Positions 25,820-34,656 of a stretch of DNA of 64,000 nt are shown one piece after another. The DNA is taken from the NCBI RefSeq assembly GCF_004000985.1, contig NZ_BIMH01000012.1:56697-120696 (forward strand), given 5' to 3'. Within the stretch, counting starts at the first letter, position 1. Every line of letters starts with the position of its first letter. Source of the stretch: Paenibacillus validus NBRC 15382. Lineage in GTDB: Bacteria; Bacillota; Bacilli; Paenibacillales; NBRC-103111. Both the position numbers and the translations under genes were made by a program. Under the pieces are notes generated by a model. It had not been told where the DNA came from. It did no database searches and worked only from the letters and a program-made list of their open reading frames with translations.

Positions 25820-26512
25820 TCAGGAAGCGGCCGATGTAGCGTTCCCTTCGCCATCTTCTTTTTTCTTGCCGAGCAGTTTGCCGGCAATCACAACGACAAT
25901 AGCCAGCACGATCGGAATGATGTAATGTCCAGCATGGAAATACGTTTCGAACCAGTGTCCCACCGCTTTATCCGTCAGCATCATTTCCCCTGCCGTATAA
26001 CCGAGCAGGCCGGCTCCAAACCAGACAATAATCGGGAAACGGGTCATCAGCGTCATGAGAAGCTGACTGCCCCAAATAATCAACGGGATACTGATGGTAA
26101 GCCCCAGGGCGATCAGGAGCACGTTGCCTCCCGCCGCTCCCGCGACAGCAAGCACATTATCCAGGCTCATAACCAGATCGGCGATCATAATCGTCTTAAT
26201 CGCTTCGGCTATGGTATTTCCCGATTTCAGATGCTCTTCTTCTCCTTCGCCTTTCACCAGCTTGACCGCAATGTAGAGCAGCAAAAGTCCCCCAAGCACT
26301 TGCACATAAGGAATGGCAAGCAGCCAAACCGCCACAAACGTCAGGATGATCCGCAAACCGATCGCACCGAAGCTTCCCCAGAAGATCGCACGTTTCTGTT
26401 GGTGCGCAGGCAACGCACGGCAGGCAAGCGCAATCACTACCGCATTATCACCGCTCAATACGATGTTGATGAGGATCAATTTTAATAAGCCTACCAATAA
26501 ATCGCCTTCCAT
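25820..26512 (-). CDS. TerC family integral membrane protein (YjbE-like)
   Basis: This 230-residue protein has about seven helices and the conserved acidic motifs LSGDNAVVIALA (near 19-30) and DLVMSLDNVLAVAGAAGGN (near 111-129) in the membrane. These belong to the TerC/YjbE group, now linked to manganese export and metallation of exported proteins. It has its own promoter and terminator and no clear link to the flanking catabolic genes. I looked for a yybP-ykoY-type leader but the leader is too short. Confidence 0.9.
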   Translation of the reverse strand: MEGDLLVGLLKLILINIVLSGDNAVVIALACRALPAHQQKRAIFWGSFGAIGLRIILTFVAVWLLAIPYVQVLGGLLLLYIAVKLVKGEGEEEHLKSGNTIAEAIKTIMIADLVMSLDNVLAVAGAAGGNVLLIALGLTISIPLIIWGSQLLMTLMTRFPIIVWFGAGLLGYTAGEMMLTDKAVGHWFETYFHAGHYIIPIVLAIVVVIAGKLLGKKKEDGEGNATSAAS

Positions 26513-26555
26513 ACTTCGACTCTCCTTTTAGTAGTTACTCATTTATGTCTATTAC

Positions 26556-26583
26556 ATTATAGTGCAGACCTGTCTGTTGTAAA
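26556..26583 (-). promoter_or_regulatory. Sigma-A promoter of the TerC gene, with a small palindrome
   Basis: On the minus strand TTTACA (26578-26583) and TATAAT (26556-26561) are 16 bases apart. The spacer contains CAGACAGGTCTG, a palindrome that could bind a repressor. Confidence 0.65.
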
Positions 26584-26621
26584 AGAAAAAAAAATAGAAA
26601 GCTGAACAAGTCCAACCGCTC

Positions 26622-26670
26622 CAAAAATAAGAACCCCTCACCCCGGGCTATCGGTTTGGGGTGAAGGGTT
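26622..26670 (-). terminator. Intrinsic terminator after benE
   Basis: AACCCCTCACCCC (26632-26644) pairs with GGGGTGAAGGGTT (26658-26670) with one mismatch, and a T-rich tail follows on the minus strand. It closes the liv-benE operon. Confidence 0.8.
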
Positions 26671-26682
26671 TATTCAGCGCCG

Positions 26683-27906
26683 TTACTTCGTTACAACGGC
26701 CTTGATGTTGATTTTGCGCCAATCCTGCTTCTCCAGGATGAACGAGAACACGATTCCGCCGGCCAATCCCCAGAACGGCGCTCCGATCCTGAATAACGTG
26801 ATATCCGATAACGTAATCATGAAGGCAAACAGAGCGCCCAATTTATGACCGGCCGAGAAACTCATTTGCAGGGAATTCACGAGCACTCCGATCATGGCCA
26901 ATCCCCCGAGCAGCTTAATCAAGGAGGCGGGGATCGAATCCGTCAAGAGCACAGCCATCGGCGCCAATAAACCGAATAAGACCCACAATGCCCCCATCAC
27001 GATCGACCCCAGGTAACGGTGTTCCTTGGGTCCGTTCTTCTCATCGGTCAGAATCGCCGTCATCGGACCGGCAATACAGGCTGAATGTGCGCCCATCAAC
27101 GCATTCGCCAAAGAACCGATTCCGCTCCATCGGGTCATCGCATTCACCGGCGGCTCGTACCCGTCTCCTCTGAGAACCCCGATGCCTTGCGCGTTCTGGA
27201 CGGCGATAACGGTCATCGCCAGCGGAATGACAAGCTCGCCGATGGTGCTCCAATCGAACGCGGGACTATACACATGCGGCTTCGCTATCCGGAATACGAT
27301 CTCTCCTGCGGGACTCCCCCCGAAAAAAATGAGCCAGACGGCGGAAACGGCGATGGCCCCCAGAATGGGAGGAATCCGTTTGGCCCACCGGGTGAAATAG
27401 GACAAAACCAGAAACGTAAGCAGCGTCAAGCCGTTCAGCAACGGAGCGTCTTTCAGCGAGGTCACGACATTGGACCCGAAGGGGAGTAAGACACCCGAAA
27501 CCATCCCCATCATAATCGGCAGCGGAATCGATTTCATCAGCTTCTCCACCAGGCCGACCATGCCAAGCAGGAGAATCAGCAGCCCCGTCAGCACATAAGC
27601 CCCGATGACGACGTTGAAGGGATGGTTGGAAAGCGACGTACCTACAAGGACAGCGCCCGGGATGGAGAAAGCTACCGCAATAGGCTGCTTGTACAAGACG
27701 GACAGCATGATCGTCAGCGCCCCGCCGGTCGCATAGACGGCGAACACCCAGGAGGAAGTCGCTTCCGGCTGGAGCTGTCCCTGTGCGGCCGATTGCAGAA
27801 TGATCAGAAACGGCCCGGTGACGCCAAACAACCAAGCGATAAAGCCGCTCGTACAATGATTCATGGAAAACGGGTTCAAGCTTGTAAATCGGAACCGGCC
27901 TTTCAT
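26683..27906 (-). CDS. benE: BenE family benzoate/proton symporter
   Basis: The 407-residue membrane protein matches BenE along its length (VTGPFLIILQSAAQGQL, GALTIMLSVLYKQPIAVAFS, SLANALMGAHSACIAGPMTA) with about 12 helices. BenE proteins import benzoate with protons. The start overlaps the livF stop as ATGA, so it is translationally coupled to an ABC importer. This operon shares its operator with the Paa-like oxygenase operon, which supports benzoate or a close analogue as substrate. Confidence 0.9.
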   Translation of the reverse strand: MKGRFRFTSLNPFSMNHCTSGFIAWLFGVTGPFLIILQSAAQGQLQPEATSSWVFAVYATGGALTIMLSVLYKQPIAVAFSIPGAVLVGTSLSNHPFNVVIGAYVLTGLLILLLGMVGLVEKLMKSIPLPIMMGMVSGVLLPFGSNVVTSLKDAPLLNGLTLLTFLVLSYFTRWAKRIPPILGAIAVSAVWLIFFGGSPAGEIVFRIAKPHVYSPAFDWSTIGELVIPLAMTVIAVQNAQGIGVLRGDGYEPPVNAMTRWSGIGSLANALMGAHSACIAGPMTAILTDEKNGPKEHRYLGSIVMGALWVLFGLLAPMAVLLTDSIPASLIKLLGGLAMIGVLVNSLQMSFSAGHKLGALFAFMITLSDITLFRIGAPFWGLAGGIVFSFILEKQDWRKINIKAVVTK

Positions 27907-28625
27907 GCGCTATGAGCGCCTCCGAGATACGCTTGCAGGATCATGTCGTTATGCAGCAAGGCATTCGCCCGGTCGGCCAGCTTGATGCCTCCGTTTTCAA
28001 TGACGTACCCGCGGTCGGCAATGCGCAGCGCCTGGCGGGCATTTTGTTCCACGAGCAGGATGGTCATGCCGCTGGCTTTCAACGTCTGAATCAACCCGAA
28101 AATTTCTTTAATCACGAGGGGAGCGAGACCCAGGGAAGGCTCATCGAGCATCAGCAACTTGGGCTGCGCCATCAATCCGCGCGCGATCGCAAGCATCTGC
28201 TGCTGTCCTCCGGAAAGCGTCCCTGCCGGATGATGCCTGCGGTCTCTCAGCAGAGGAAAAATGTCATAGACATGTGCCAATAAATGCGGCGTATCTTGCT
28301 TGCTTGCATACATGCCGCCGGTGAGCAGATTGTCTTCGATCGTCATCCTTTTCAGAATCGCCCGGCCTTCCGGAACATGGACCAGCCCCGACTTTACGAT
28401 CACATGCGTCTGTTCTTGATGGATGGGCGCGCCATTGAAACGGATTTCCCCGTTCGTAGGCCGGATGATTCCGGAAATCGTCTTGAGCAGTGTGCTCTTC
28501 CCCGCTCCGTTCGACCCGATGAGAGCGACAACCTCTCCTTCGTATACGTCCAGATTTACGCCCCGAAGCGCTTGAATTTGCCCATATGCGGCAGAAGCTG
28601 CCTTCACTTCAAGAATCGCGGTCAT
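27903..28625 (-). CDS. livF: Branched-chain/aromatic acid ABC transporter ATPase LivF
   Basis: The 240-residue ATPase has Walker A GSNGAGKST (near 37), signature LSGGQQQMLAIARGL (near 137) and Walker B LLMLDEPSLGLAP (near 158), the latter typical of LivF. It overlaps livG and benE by four bases each. In this context the HAAT-type system probably imports an aromatic acid, not leucine. Confidence 0.9.
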   Translation of the reverse strand: MTAILEVKAASAAYGQIQALRGVNLDVYEGEVVALIGSNGAGKSTLLKTISGIIRPTNGEIRFNGAPIHQEQTHVIVKSGLVHVPEGRAILKRMTIEDNLLTGGMYASKQDTPHLLAHVYDIFPLLRDRRHHPAGTLSGGQQQMLAIARGLMAQPKLLMLDEPSLGLAPLVIKEIFGLIQTLKASGMTILLVEQNARQALRIADRGYVIENGGIKLADRANALLHNDMILQAYLGGAHSA

Positions 28626-29383
28626 ACGGCCTCCTCCTCCTCGCTTCCCAAATAAGCTTCAAGCACAGCCGGATGATGCCTGATGTCCTGCGGCGTTCCC
28701 TCCGCGATTTTTTGGCCGAAATTAATGACGGTGACGATGTCGGAAATCTTCATGACCACGGACATGTCATGCTCGATAAGCAGAACCGTCACTCCATGAT
28801 CGCGTATCGTCAAGATGAACTCGTTCAATTGCGCGCTCTCTTCCGGATTAAGCCCGGCCGCCGGCTCATCCAGCAAAATTAACTTGGCCCCGGAGCAAAC
28901 CGCCCTGCCGATTTCCAAACGTTTCTGCTCCCCGTACGAGAGCTGGCTCGCCGGCAAATCTCGCTTACGCTCAAAGCACAGCAAGTCAAGCACTCTTTCC
29001 AATTCGCCCTCAAGGCTCTGACGCTTGTTCCCATGCAGGTAAGGAATCAGGCTGGACAGGCCGAAGGAGATTTGCGTGCCTTGACCCATCCGCAAGTTTT
29101 CCTCTACCGTCATATGCGAGAACAGCCGGATGTTTTGAAAGTTCCGGCTGATCCCGAGCTTGGCGATCCGATGCGGCTTTAACGGATTCAACAACGTTTG
29201 TTCGAAGCGAATGTCGCCGGAATCCGGTTTGTATAAGCCGGTGATCAGGTTGAACAGCGTCGTCTTCCCCGCACCGTTCGGGCCGATAATGCTGTGAATC
29301 CGCCCGGCCTTCACGTGCAGATTCAGGCCGGATATGACATCCATTCCACCGAAGCGTTTAGACAAATTTTGAATGTTCAGCAT
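28622..29383 (-). CDS. livG: ABC transporter ATPase LivG
   Basis: The 253-residue protein has Walker A GPNGAGKTT (near 36), the LivG-specific ISRNFQNIRLF segment (near 78), signature LSYGEQKRLEIGRA (near 151) and Walker B LILLDEPAAGLNP. It pairs with LivF to energise LivHM. Confidence 0.9.
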   Translation of the reverse strand: MLNIQNLSKRFGGMDVISGLNLHVKAGRIHSIIGPNGAGKTTLFNLITGLYKPDSGDIRFEQTLLNPLKPHRIAKLGISRNFQNIRLFSHMTVEENLRMGQGTQISFGLSSLIPYLHGNKRQSLEGELERVLDLLCFERKRDLPASQLSYGEQKRLEIGRAVCSGAKLILLDEPAAGLNPEESAQLNEFILTIRDHGVTVLLIEHDMSVVMKISDIVTVINFGQKIAEGTPQDIRHHPAVLEAYLGSEEEEAV

Positions 29384-29402
29384 GGACAGGTGAATCCCTC
29401 CT

Positions 29403-30266
29403 TTAGCGAAGTGAGGATATGGATGAAGGCGACTGCCGCTGTTTGCGCGCGAACCGGCTGCGGATCGTTTTCACCGTCTTCTCCGAAATGAGACCCTGAG
29501 GCCGTACCGCCATCATGACGACGATGATGATCCCGTACACAACCAGCCTCCATTCCTCGAGCCCCCGGAAAATTTCAGGAATCAGCGTGAGAAGGAACGC
29601 GCCCGTCACCGCTCCCCAAGGGGTCTGGTACCCGCCGATCAGCACGTAGAACAAGATGAGCAGCGACGTATGAAAACCGAAGCTTTGCGGATCGATGAAA
29701 AACATGTAGTGGGCGTAATAGGCGCCGGCGATACCGGCAATGCCCGCACTGATCGTAAACGCGCATATTTTGAAAAACGTGACGTTCAATCCCATCGATT
29801 GGGCAGCGACTTCATCCTGCTCCACGGCCTTGAACGCCCAGCCTAACCGCGTGCGGTTCATATATAAGACGGCGGCAAGCACGACGACCGTGCCGACGGC
29901 CACATTCGCAAGTGTCGTTCCCGACATCCCGCTCAGCCCGGAGGCGCCTCCGATATAGTCCACATTGCGCAGCACGACCTCGATCATTTCATTAAATCCG
30001 AGCGTTCCCACGGCCAGGTAAATGCCTTTAATCCGCAGCGCCGGAAAGCCGATCGCAAACCCGACGAGTGCCGCAGCCGCAGCCCCTGCCAGAAACGATA
30101 GAACAAGCGGAATGGAGAAATGGACCGTCAGGATGGAAGAGACATAGGCGCCTAGTGCCATAAATGCTCCATGCCCCAAGGAAAGCTGCCCGGTCGCCAT
30201 CGTCACGTACAAGCTTAACGCGAGGATAATGTTGATTCCTGCAAATATAAAAATCGATTGCTCCAT
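29403..30266 (-). CDS. livM: ABC transporter permease LivM
   Basis: This 287-residue, multi-helix permease starts MEQSIFIFAGINIILALSLY and contains the LivM segment GQLSLGHGAFMALGAYVSSI near 26-45, plus a conserved GYQTPWGAVTGAFLLTLIPE near the C terminus. It is three bases downstream of livH. Confidence 0.9.
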   Translation of the reverse strand: MEQSIFIFAGINIILALSLYVTMATGQLSLGHGAFMALGAYVSSILTVHFSIPLVLSFLAGAAAAALVGFAIGFPALRIKGIYLAVGTLGFNEMIEVVLRNVDYIGGASGLSGMSGTTLANVAVGTVVVLAAVLYMNRTRLGWAFKAVEQDEVAAQSMGLNVTFFKICAFTISAGIAGIAGAYYAHYMFFIDPQSFGFHTSLLILFYVLIGGYQTPWGAVTGAFLLTLIPEIFRGLEEWRLVVYGIIIVVMMAVRPQGLISEKTVKTIRSRFARKQRQSPSSISSLR

Positions 30267-30269
30267 CGG

Positions 30270-31154
30270 CTACACCCTTTCCGTCTGCACGCTTGAACCC
30301 ATTAATCCGGTTGGGCGGAACAATAAGATAAGAATGAGCATCCCCCAAACGACGGCATCGGCGTACTCGGTCAAACCGAGCGGAAGCGCGATAGCCATGA
30401 CCTCAAGCAGTCCCATCAAAATACCGCCGATCATCGCGCCCCTGATGTTCCCTAAGCCGCCGATGATCATGACCGCCAAGCCCTTCAGTCCGACCATCGT
30501 TCCCATAAACGGGGACACCGTTTCGAAACGGATCGCGTACAGCATGCCGGCGACTGCCGCCAGCAGCGAGGCCAAGACGAAGGTCGAAACGACGACGAAG
30601 CGTACATGGACGCCCAGCAGCTTCGCCGCCGTTTCGCTTTCCGAGAGCGCTCTCATCGAACGCCCCAGTTTGGTGCTTTTCATAATATAGCTTAGGCCCA
30701 GCATGGAGACGAGCGATACGAGCAGCAGGATCATTTGCGGACTGCTGATCAGCACTTCGCCGATTTGCAAATTCGACAGGTGGATGACAGAAGGAACGGA
30801 CTTGGCGTCGGAACCGGACAAATTGACGACCAGTTCGGAAATGACGATGCCAAGCGCAATTGTGCTTGCCAGCGGTGCATAATGATAATCCCGCCGAATC
30901 GGCCGGAAACTGACGAGCTCGATCACCATGCCGAGCGCAATGGAGCCTGCCAGAACGATCGGAACGGCGGCGTACAGCGGGAGGTGAACTTTATCGATCA
31001 GGATATAGACCATAATGCCCGATGTCATGAAAACTTCGCTGTGAGCCAAATTCATCATGCTGAGTACCCCGAATATCAGGGTGAACCCGATCGCCAGTAG
31101 CGAGTACAAGCTTCCCTGCAGCAGGCCGTTAATCAACTGCTGGATCAACTCCAT
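30270..31154 (-). CDS. livH: ABC transporter permease LivH
   Basis: The 294-residue permease begins with the LivH signature LLQGSLYSLLAIGFTLIFGV and has MNLAHSEVFMTSGI near 34-47; a C-terminal MIIGGLGNIRGAMIGGILMG loop contacts the ATPase. It lies 13 bases after the binding-protein gene. Confidence 0.9.
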   Translation of the reverse strand: MELIQQLINGLLQGSLYSLLAIGFTLIFGVLSMMNLAHSEVFMTSGIMVYILIDKVHLPLYAAVPIVLAGSIALGMVIELVSFRPIRRDYHYAPLASTIALGIVISELVVNLSGSDAKSVPSVIHLSNLQIGEVLISSPQMILLLVSLVSMLGLSYIMKSTKLGRSMRALSESETAAKLLGVHVRFVVVSTFVLASLLAAVAGMLYAIRFETVSPFMGTMVGLKGLAVMIIGGLGNIRGAMIGGILMGLLEVMAIALPLGLTEYADAVVWGMLILILLFRPTGLMGSSVQTERV

Positions 31155-31167
31155 GGTGGCGCCTCCC

Positions 31168-32397
31168 TTACTTTAACGGAGCGTAGTTCCCGTCTTTTAT
31201 CGTAACCGTATGCACTTCCTTGACGCCGTCGCCTTCCGCATCAATCGTCATTTTGCCTTGCGTGCCTTCATAGTCCTTCAGCTTTTCCCAGCCGGATCTC
31301 ACCGTTTCGCGCAGCTTCTTCACATCGCTGTCTCCATTCAAGCCGGCGTCTTTAAGCTGTTTGGCAATAATTTGGATATTGTCGTACGCATTCACCGCAT
31401 ACGGATCCGGCTTTGAAGCATCCGGTGTCAGCTTTACCGCTTCCGGCTCGAACTTTTTCAGAAACTCCTGGGCCTGCGCCCGGTCGATTTCCGGATACCA
31501 GTAAGTGCCTACCACGATATCTTTAGCCGCCTCGCCGGCTAATTTCGGGAAAGCCGACGCATAGATGCCAACCGTACCGATGATCGGAACGTTCACGCCC
31601 TGCCTTCTCAGCTCTTTCACCAACCCGGCCCCTTCTTGATACAAGACGCTGACGGCGATAGCCTCCGGCTTCATGCCTTTGACCTTGGTGACGATCGCGC
31701 TATAATCGGTATCTCCTGTCTTAATAGCCAGAGGATTGCTCTTGTTGACCCATTCAAAGCCGTTCTTCTCTATCGCGACAGGCAGCACATCCACACCCGC
31801 CGATTTGGAGACGGCGTCCTTCTCGTCATAAATAACGGCAAATTTCTTGACGTTGTAATGCTTGGCGAATACCGGAAGCGCCGTACTCAGCAGCTTGTCG
31901 TCCGTCATGGAGTTCCGGAACGCCCATGGACGGTTGGCTGCGGAAATACCCGGCTTGGCGGAAGCGTAAGAGATGATCGGAATCTTCAGCTCGTTGGCGA
32001 TCGGAAACGTCACCTCGGCTTCACCGCTGAAGTGGGGGCCGGAAATCGCAACGACGTTTTCCTTTTCAAGCTTCCGCGTCAACAGCACCGCCTGCTTGTT
32101 GTCGCCGGCCGTATCCTCAGTCACCAATTCAAGCTTGCTGCCGTTAATGCCGCCTGCGGCGTTGATTTCATCGACTGCGATTTTAGTGGCGATTTCCTCT
32201 TTTTCTCCGTAATCTTTCCCTTTTCCCGTTTTCGGCACAAGAAAGCCGATTTTGATCGGTTTCGCTGTCGCCGTCTTCTCCTGATTTGCGCTTGGCGCGC
32301 TTGCCGGTTTCGTATCGGCCGAGCCACAGGCGCTCAACACGGAAATGACCAAACTTGCGATTGCCGCCAAACGAACCACTTTTTTCCCAAAACTCAT
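31168..32397 (-). CDS. ABC transporter substrate-binding lipoprotein (LivK-like)
   Basis: The likely product is 409 residues from ATG 32397, with GAGGGGG upstream; the frame is open further but lacks a better start. It has a lipoprotein signal (VISVLSAC) and a type I periplasmic-binding fold (PIKIGFLVPKTGKGKDYGEK, VAISGPHFSGEAEVTFPIAN). Such proteins bind branched-chain amino acids, amides or aromatic acids. The shared operator and BenE in the same operon favour an aromatic acid. Confidence 0.88.
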   Translation of the reverse strand: MSFGKKVVRLAAIASLVISVLSACGSADTKPASAPSANQEKTATAKPIKIGFLVPKTGKGKDYGEKEEIATKIAVDEINAAGGINGSKLELVTEDTAGDNKQAVLLTRKLEKENVVAISGPHFSGEAEVTFPIANELKIPIISYASAKPGISAANRPWAFRNSMTDDKLLSTALPVFAKHYNVKKFAVIYDEKDAVSKSAGVDVLPVAIEKNGFEWVNKSNPLAIKTGDTDYSAIVTKVKGMKPEAIAVSVLYQEGAGLVKELRRQGVNVPIIGTVGIYASAFPKLAGEAAKDIVVGTYWYPEIDRAQAQEFLKKFEPEAVKLTPDASKPDPYAVNAYDNIQIIAKQLKDAGLNGDSDVKKLRETVRSGWEKLKDYEGTQGKMTIDAEGDGVKEVHTVTIKDGNYAPLK

Positions 32398-32492
32398 TTT
32401 GTTTGCCCCCTCAAGAGTGTTTGGTACCGCTTTCAATAAGAAGTATGCGTCACACCTGTGTACCCATGATGAAACACGACATGATTACAAGC

Positions 32493-32518
32493 GTTTTATG
32501 AACTTTCGTAAAATAAAC
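32493..32518. promoter_or_regulatory. 26-bp operator, site 1 (downstream of the liv promoter)
   Basis: The plus strand has GTTTTATGAAC, then TTTC, then GTAAAATAAAC: two 11-base half-sites in inverted order around a four-base core. It matches the sites at 32687, 43657, 43717 and 50700. It lies about 95 bases upstream of the binding-protein start, inside the transcribed leader, so it may act as an auxiliary site that loops to site 2. Confidence 0.7.
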
Positions 32519-32686
32519 ATATCATATCAGGATGTGGCAAACACGGCAGTCTTCCAGGATCATGCTTTGAAAATACGGAGCGATGGCAATGAAGTGATCC
32601 AAGATCACTTGAAGCCCTCCTTTATCGGTTGCCGGATCGGAAGCGGTTTCAAAAACTGGGCGGGGGACACCTCCCTATATCATTAT

Positions 32687-32712
32687 GTTTTTGTGACTTT
32701 CGTGTTATATCC
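32687..32712. promoter_or_regulatory. 26-bp operator, site 2 (at the liv promoter)
   Basis: GTTTTTGTGAC, TTTC, GTGTTATATCC on the plus strand. On the minus strand it begins two bases after the -10 box of the liv promoter, the same position as the sites at the paa and second hydratase promoters, so a bound protein would block the transcription start. Confidence 0.75.
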
Positions 32713-32714
32713 AT

Positions 32715-32744
32715 AATATAATATGATCCCCGTCACACCGTCAA
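32715..32744 (-). promoter_or_regulatory. Sigma-A promoter of the liv-benE operon
   Basis: On the minus strand TTGACG (32739-32744) and TATATT (32715-32720) are 18 bases apart. The gap 32398-32858 contains this promoter and two operators and no gene; I see no clear terminator after the KAS III gene. Confidence 0.75.
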
Positions 32745-32858
32745 TGCCCAAGTTTAAATCTTTTTCACGGCGGGTGCCGCATCTAAGCAAACAGGCGCAC
32801 AGCAAGGCAATCTGCCTCCGGTCTTGTCCGAAGTCCGATCGCCGCGTGCCGGCTGCCG

Positions 32859-33845
32859 CTAATAGTGCAATAATGCGGAGCCCCAGCCTAAGCCTCCGCC
32901 GAATGCCGCTAAAGCCACGACATCTCCTCGCTTGATTTTGTTTGCCTTCACCGACCGGTCCATGGCCAAAGGGATGGTTGCGGCCGAATTGTTGCCGAAA
33001 TACCGGATCGTGCTGATCATTTTATGCTCCGGGACTTCGAGCGTTCTTCCTACGGCATCAATGATTCTTTGATTCGCCTGATGCGGAATCACCCAATCGA
33101 CCTGCTCCAGCGTATACCGGCAATGCTCCAGCGTTTCCATGATGCTCTGGCTCATCAGGTTGACCGCCAGTCTGAAGATGCGGTTGCCGTTCATGTGAAT
33201 TTTGTTTTTGTTGCTTTCATCGCCGGCCCCCGGGTACCTGCTGCCGCCTCCGGGAACGATCGCAGCGTCGAAGTATTCGCCGTTGGCATGAACCGCCGTA
33301 TGCAGCAGTCCGAGCGTGCCGCCGCCTTCTTCACGCGATAATACGAAGGCGCCCGCTCCATCGGCAAAAATGATGCAGGTCGAGCGGTCCGTATAGTCCG
33401 TAATCCGCGATAACGTATCCGCGCCAACGACGAGTACGTGCCGGTGCGGACCGGCTTTGACAAACTTCTCGGCGACGTGCAGCGACGCGATAAACCCCGT
33501 GCACGCTAAATGGACGTCAAATGCGGTGACTTGCCGGCAGCCGAGCCGCTGCTGCAGCTGACAGGCTACGGGCGGAAACGGATGGTCCGGCGTTTCGGTG
33601 GCCACGATAATCATATCGATATCGGCGGCGGTAATTCCCGCGCTTTGAATCGCTTCCAGTGCGGCAAAATAGGCCAAATCGGAAGTGGCCTGATCATCCG
33701 TAACGATTCTGCGTTCGGCTATACCCGTTCTTTCGAGGATCCATTGGTCCGAGGTATCCACCAGCTTCTCCAGATCGTGATTGGTTACTATATGCTCAGG
33801 GACATAAGAGCCGGTCCCGCTGACAATCGCCTTGTACATGCGCAC
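32859..33845 (-). CDS. Beta-ketoacyl-ACP synthase III (FabH-like)
   Basis: The 328-residue protein has the KAS III catalytic triad: cysteine in HLACTGFIAS near 112, histidine in IPHQANQRI near 255 and asparagine in YFGNNSAATIP near 285. KAS III condenses a CoA-bound starter with malonyl-ACP. Here it ends a Paa-like aromatic operon, 11 bases after an enoyl-CoA hydratase gene, which is an unusual place for housekeeping FabH. It may prime fatty acids with a ring-derived CoA, or serve as a thiolase-like condensing enzyme. Confidence 0.9.
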   Translation of the reverse strand: MRMYKAIVSGTGSYVPEHIVTNHDLEKLVDTSDQWILERTGIAERRIVTDDQATSDLAYFAALEAIQSAGITAADIDMIIVATETPDHPFPPVACQLQQRLGCRQVTAFDVHLACTGFIASLHVAEKFVKAGPHRHVLVVGADTLSRITDYTDRSTCIIFADGAGAFVLSREEGGGTLGLLHTAVHANGEYFDAAIVPGGGSRYPGAGDESNKNKIHMNGNRIFRLAVNLMSQSIMETLEHCRYTLEQVDWVIPHQANQRIIDAVGRTLEVPEHKMISTIRYFGNNSAATIPLAMDRSVKANKIKRGDVVALAAFGGGLGWGSALLHY

Positions 33846-33856
33846 ACCCCGCTTTG

Positions 33857-34642
33857 CTATTCGCCTGTAAACACAGGCTTTCTTTTCTCTTGAAAGGCAG
33901 CCAGAGCCTCCACCCGATCCTTGGTCGGAATGATGACCTCATAGGCTTTGGATTCAAAATCCAGTCCCGTCTGCAGATCGCCTCCCGCTCCCACATCGAT
34001 CGCGCGCTTGGCTTGATAGACCGCAAGCGGAGCATTGTTCAATATTTCGCCCGCCAGCTTCCCGCACAGCTCGGCCAGGTGTGCCTGATCGTCGGCCACC
34101 GCGTTCACGAACCCGATGGCGTGCGCCTCGTCGGCCGTTATTTTGCGGGCGGTAAGAATCAGCTCCTTCGCTTTGGAAGGGCCGATTAACCGGGGCAGCC
34201 GCTGCGTGCCGCCCGCGCCCGGAATAATCCCCAGACTGACCTCCGTAAGCCCCATCAATGCTCCGCGGATCGCATAGCGAAAGTCGCATGCCAGCGCAAG
34301 CTCGAACCCGCCGCCGAAGGCATAACCGCTTATTGCGGCAATCGAAGGCTGCGGCAGCCGTTCCAAGGCGCTGAATACATCGCGGATTTTCCTGACGTTG
34401 CGGCGAACCTGCTGTTCATTTAACGATTTCCGTTCCTTCAGATCGGCGCCCGCGGAGAAAGCGCGCCCCTCGGCTTCCACAATGACGACGCGGATCGCTT
34501 TCGGATCGTTGGCAATTTCGTCCAAAATATTATCCAAACAAACGAGCGTTTCATAATTAAACGTGTTCAGTTCCTCCGGACGGTTCAATCGGATGCAGCC
34601 GACATGACCCCGTCTTTCCAATAGGACAGGTTGATCTCCCAC
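33857..34642 (-). CDS. Enoyl-CoA hydratase/isomerase (PaaF/PaaG-like)
   Basis: The 261-residue crotonase has the oxyanion-hole segment FSAGADLKE near 62 and both catalytic glutamates, in GGGFELALACDFR near 109 and in GLTEVSLGIIPGAGGTQRL near 130. It could hydrate 2,3-dehydroadipyl-CoA or isomerise a ring intermediate. It is distinct from the two near-identical hydratases at 36242 and 49876. Confidence 0.88.
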   Translation of the reverse strand: MGDQPVLLERRGHVGCIRLNRPEELNTFNYETLVCLDNILDEIANDPKAIRVVIVEAEGRAFSAGADLKERKSLNEQQVRRNVRKIRDVFSALERLPQPSIAAISGYAFGGGFELALACDFRYAIRGALMGLTEVSLGIIPGAGGTQRLPRLIGPSKAKELILTARKITADEAHAIGFVNAVADDQAHLAELCGKLAGEILNNAPLAVYQAKRAIDVGAGGDLQTGLDFESKAYEVIIPTKDRVEALAAFQEKRKPVFTGE

Positions 34643-34656
34643 CTTCGTTCCCCTCC

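Noticed and set aside
26513..26555. Possible yybP-ykoY manganese riboswitch before the TerC gene
   Set aside because: The leader between the mapped -10 box and the start is only about 40 bases, too short for that riboswitch, and no fitting fold is seen.
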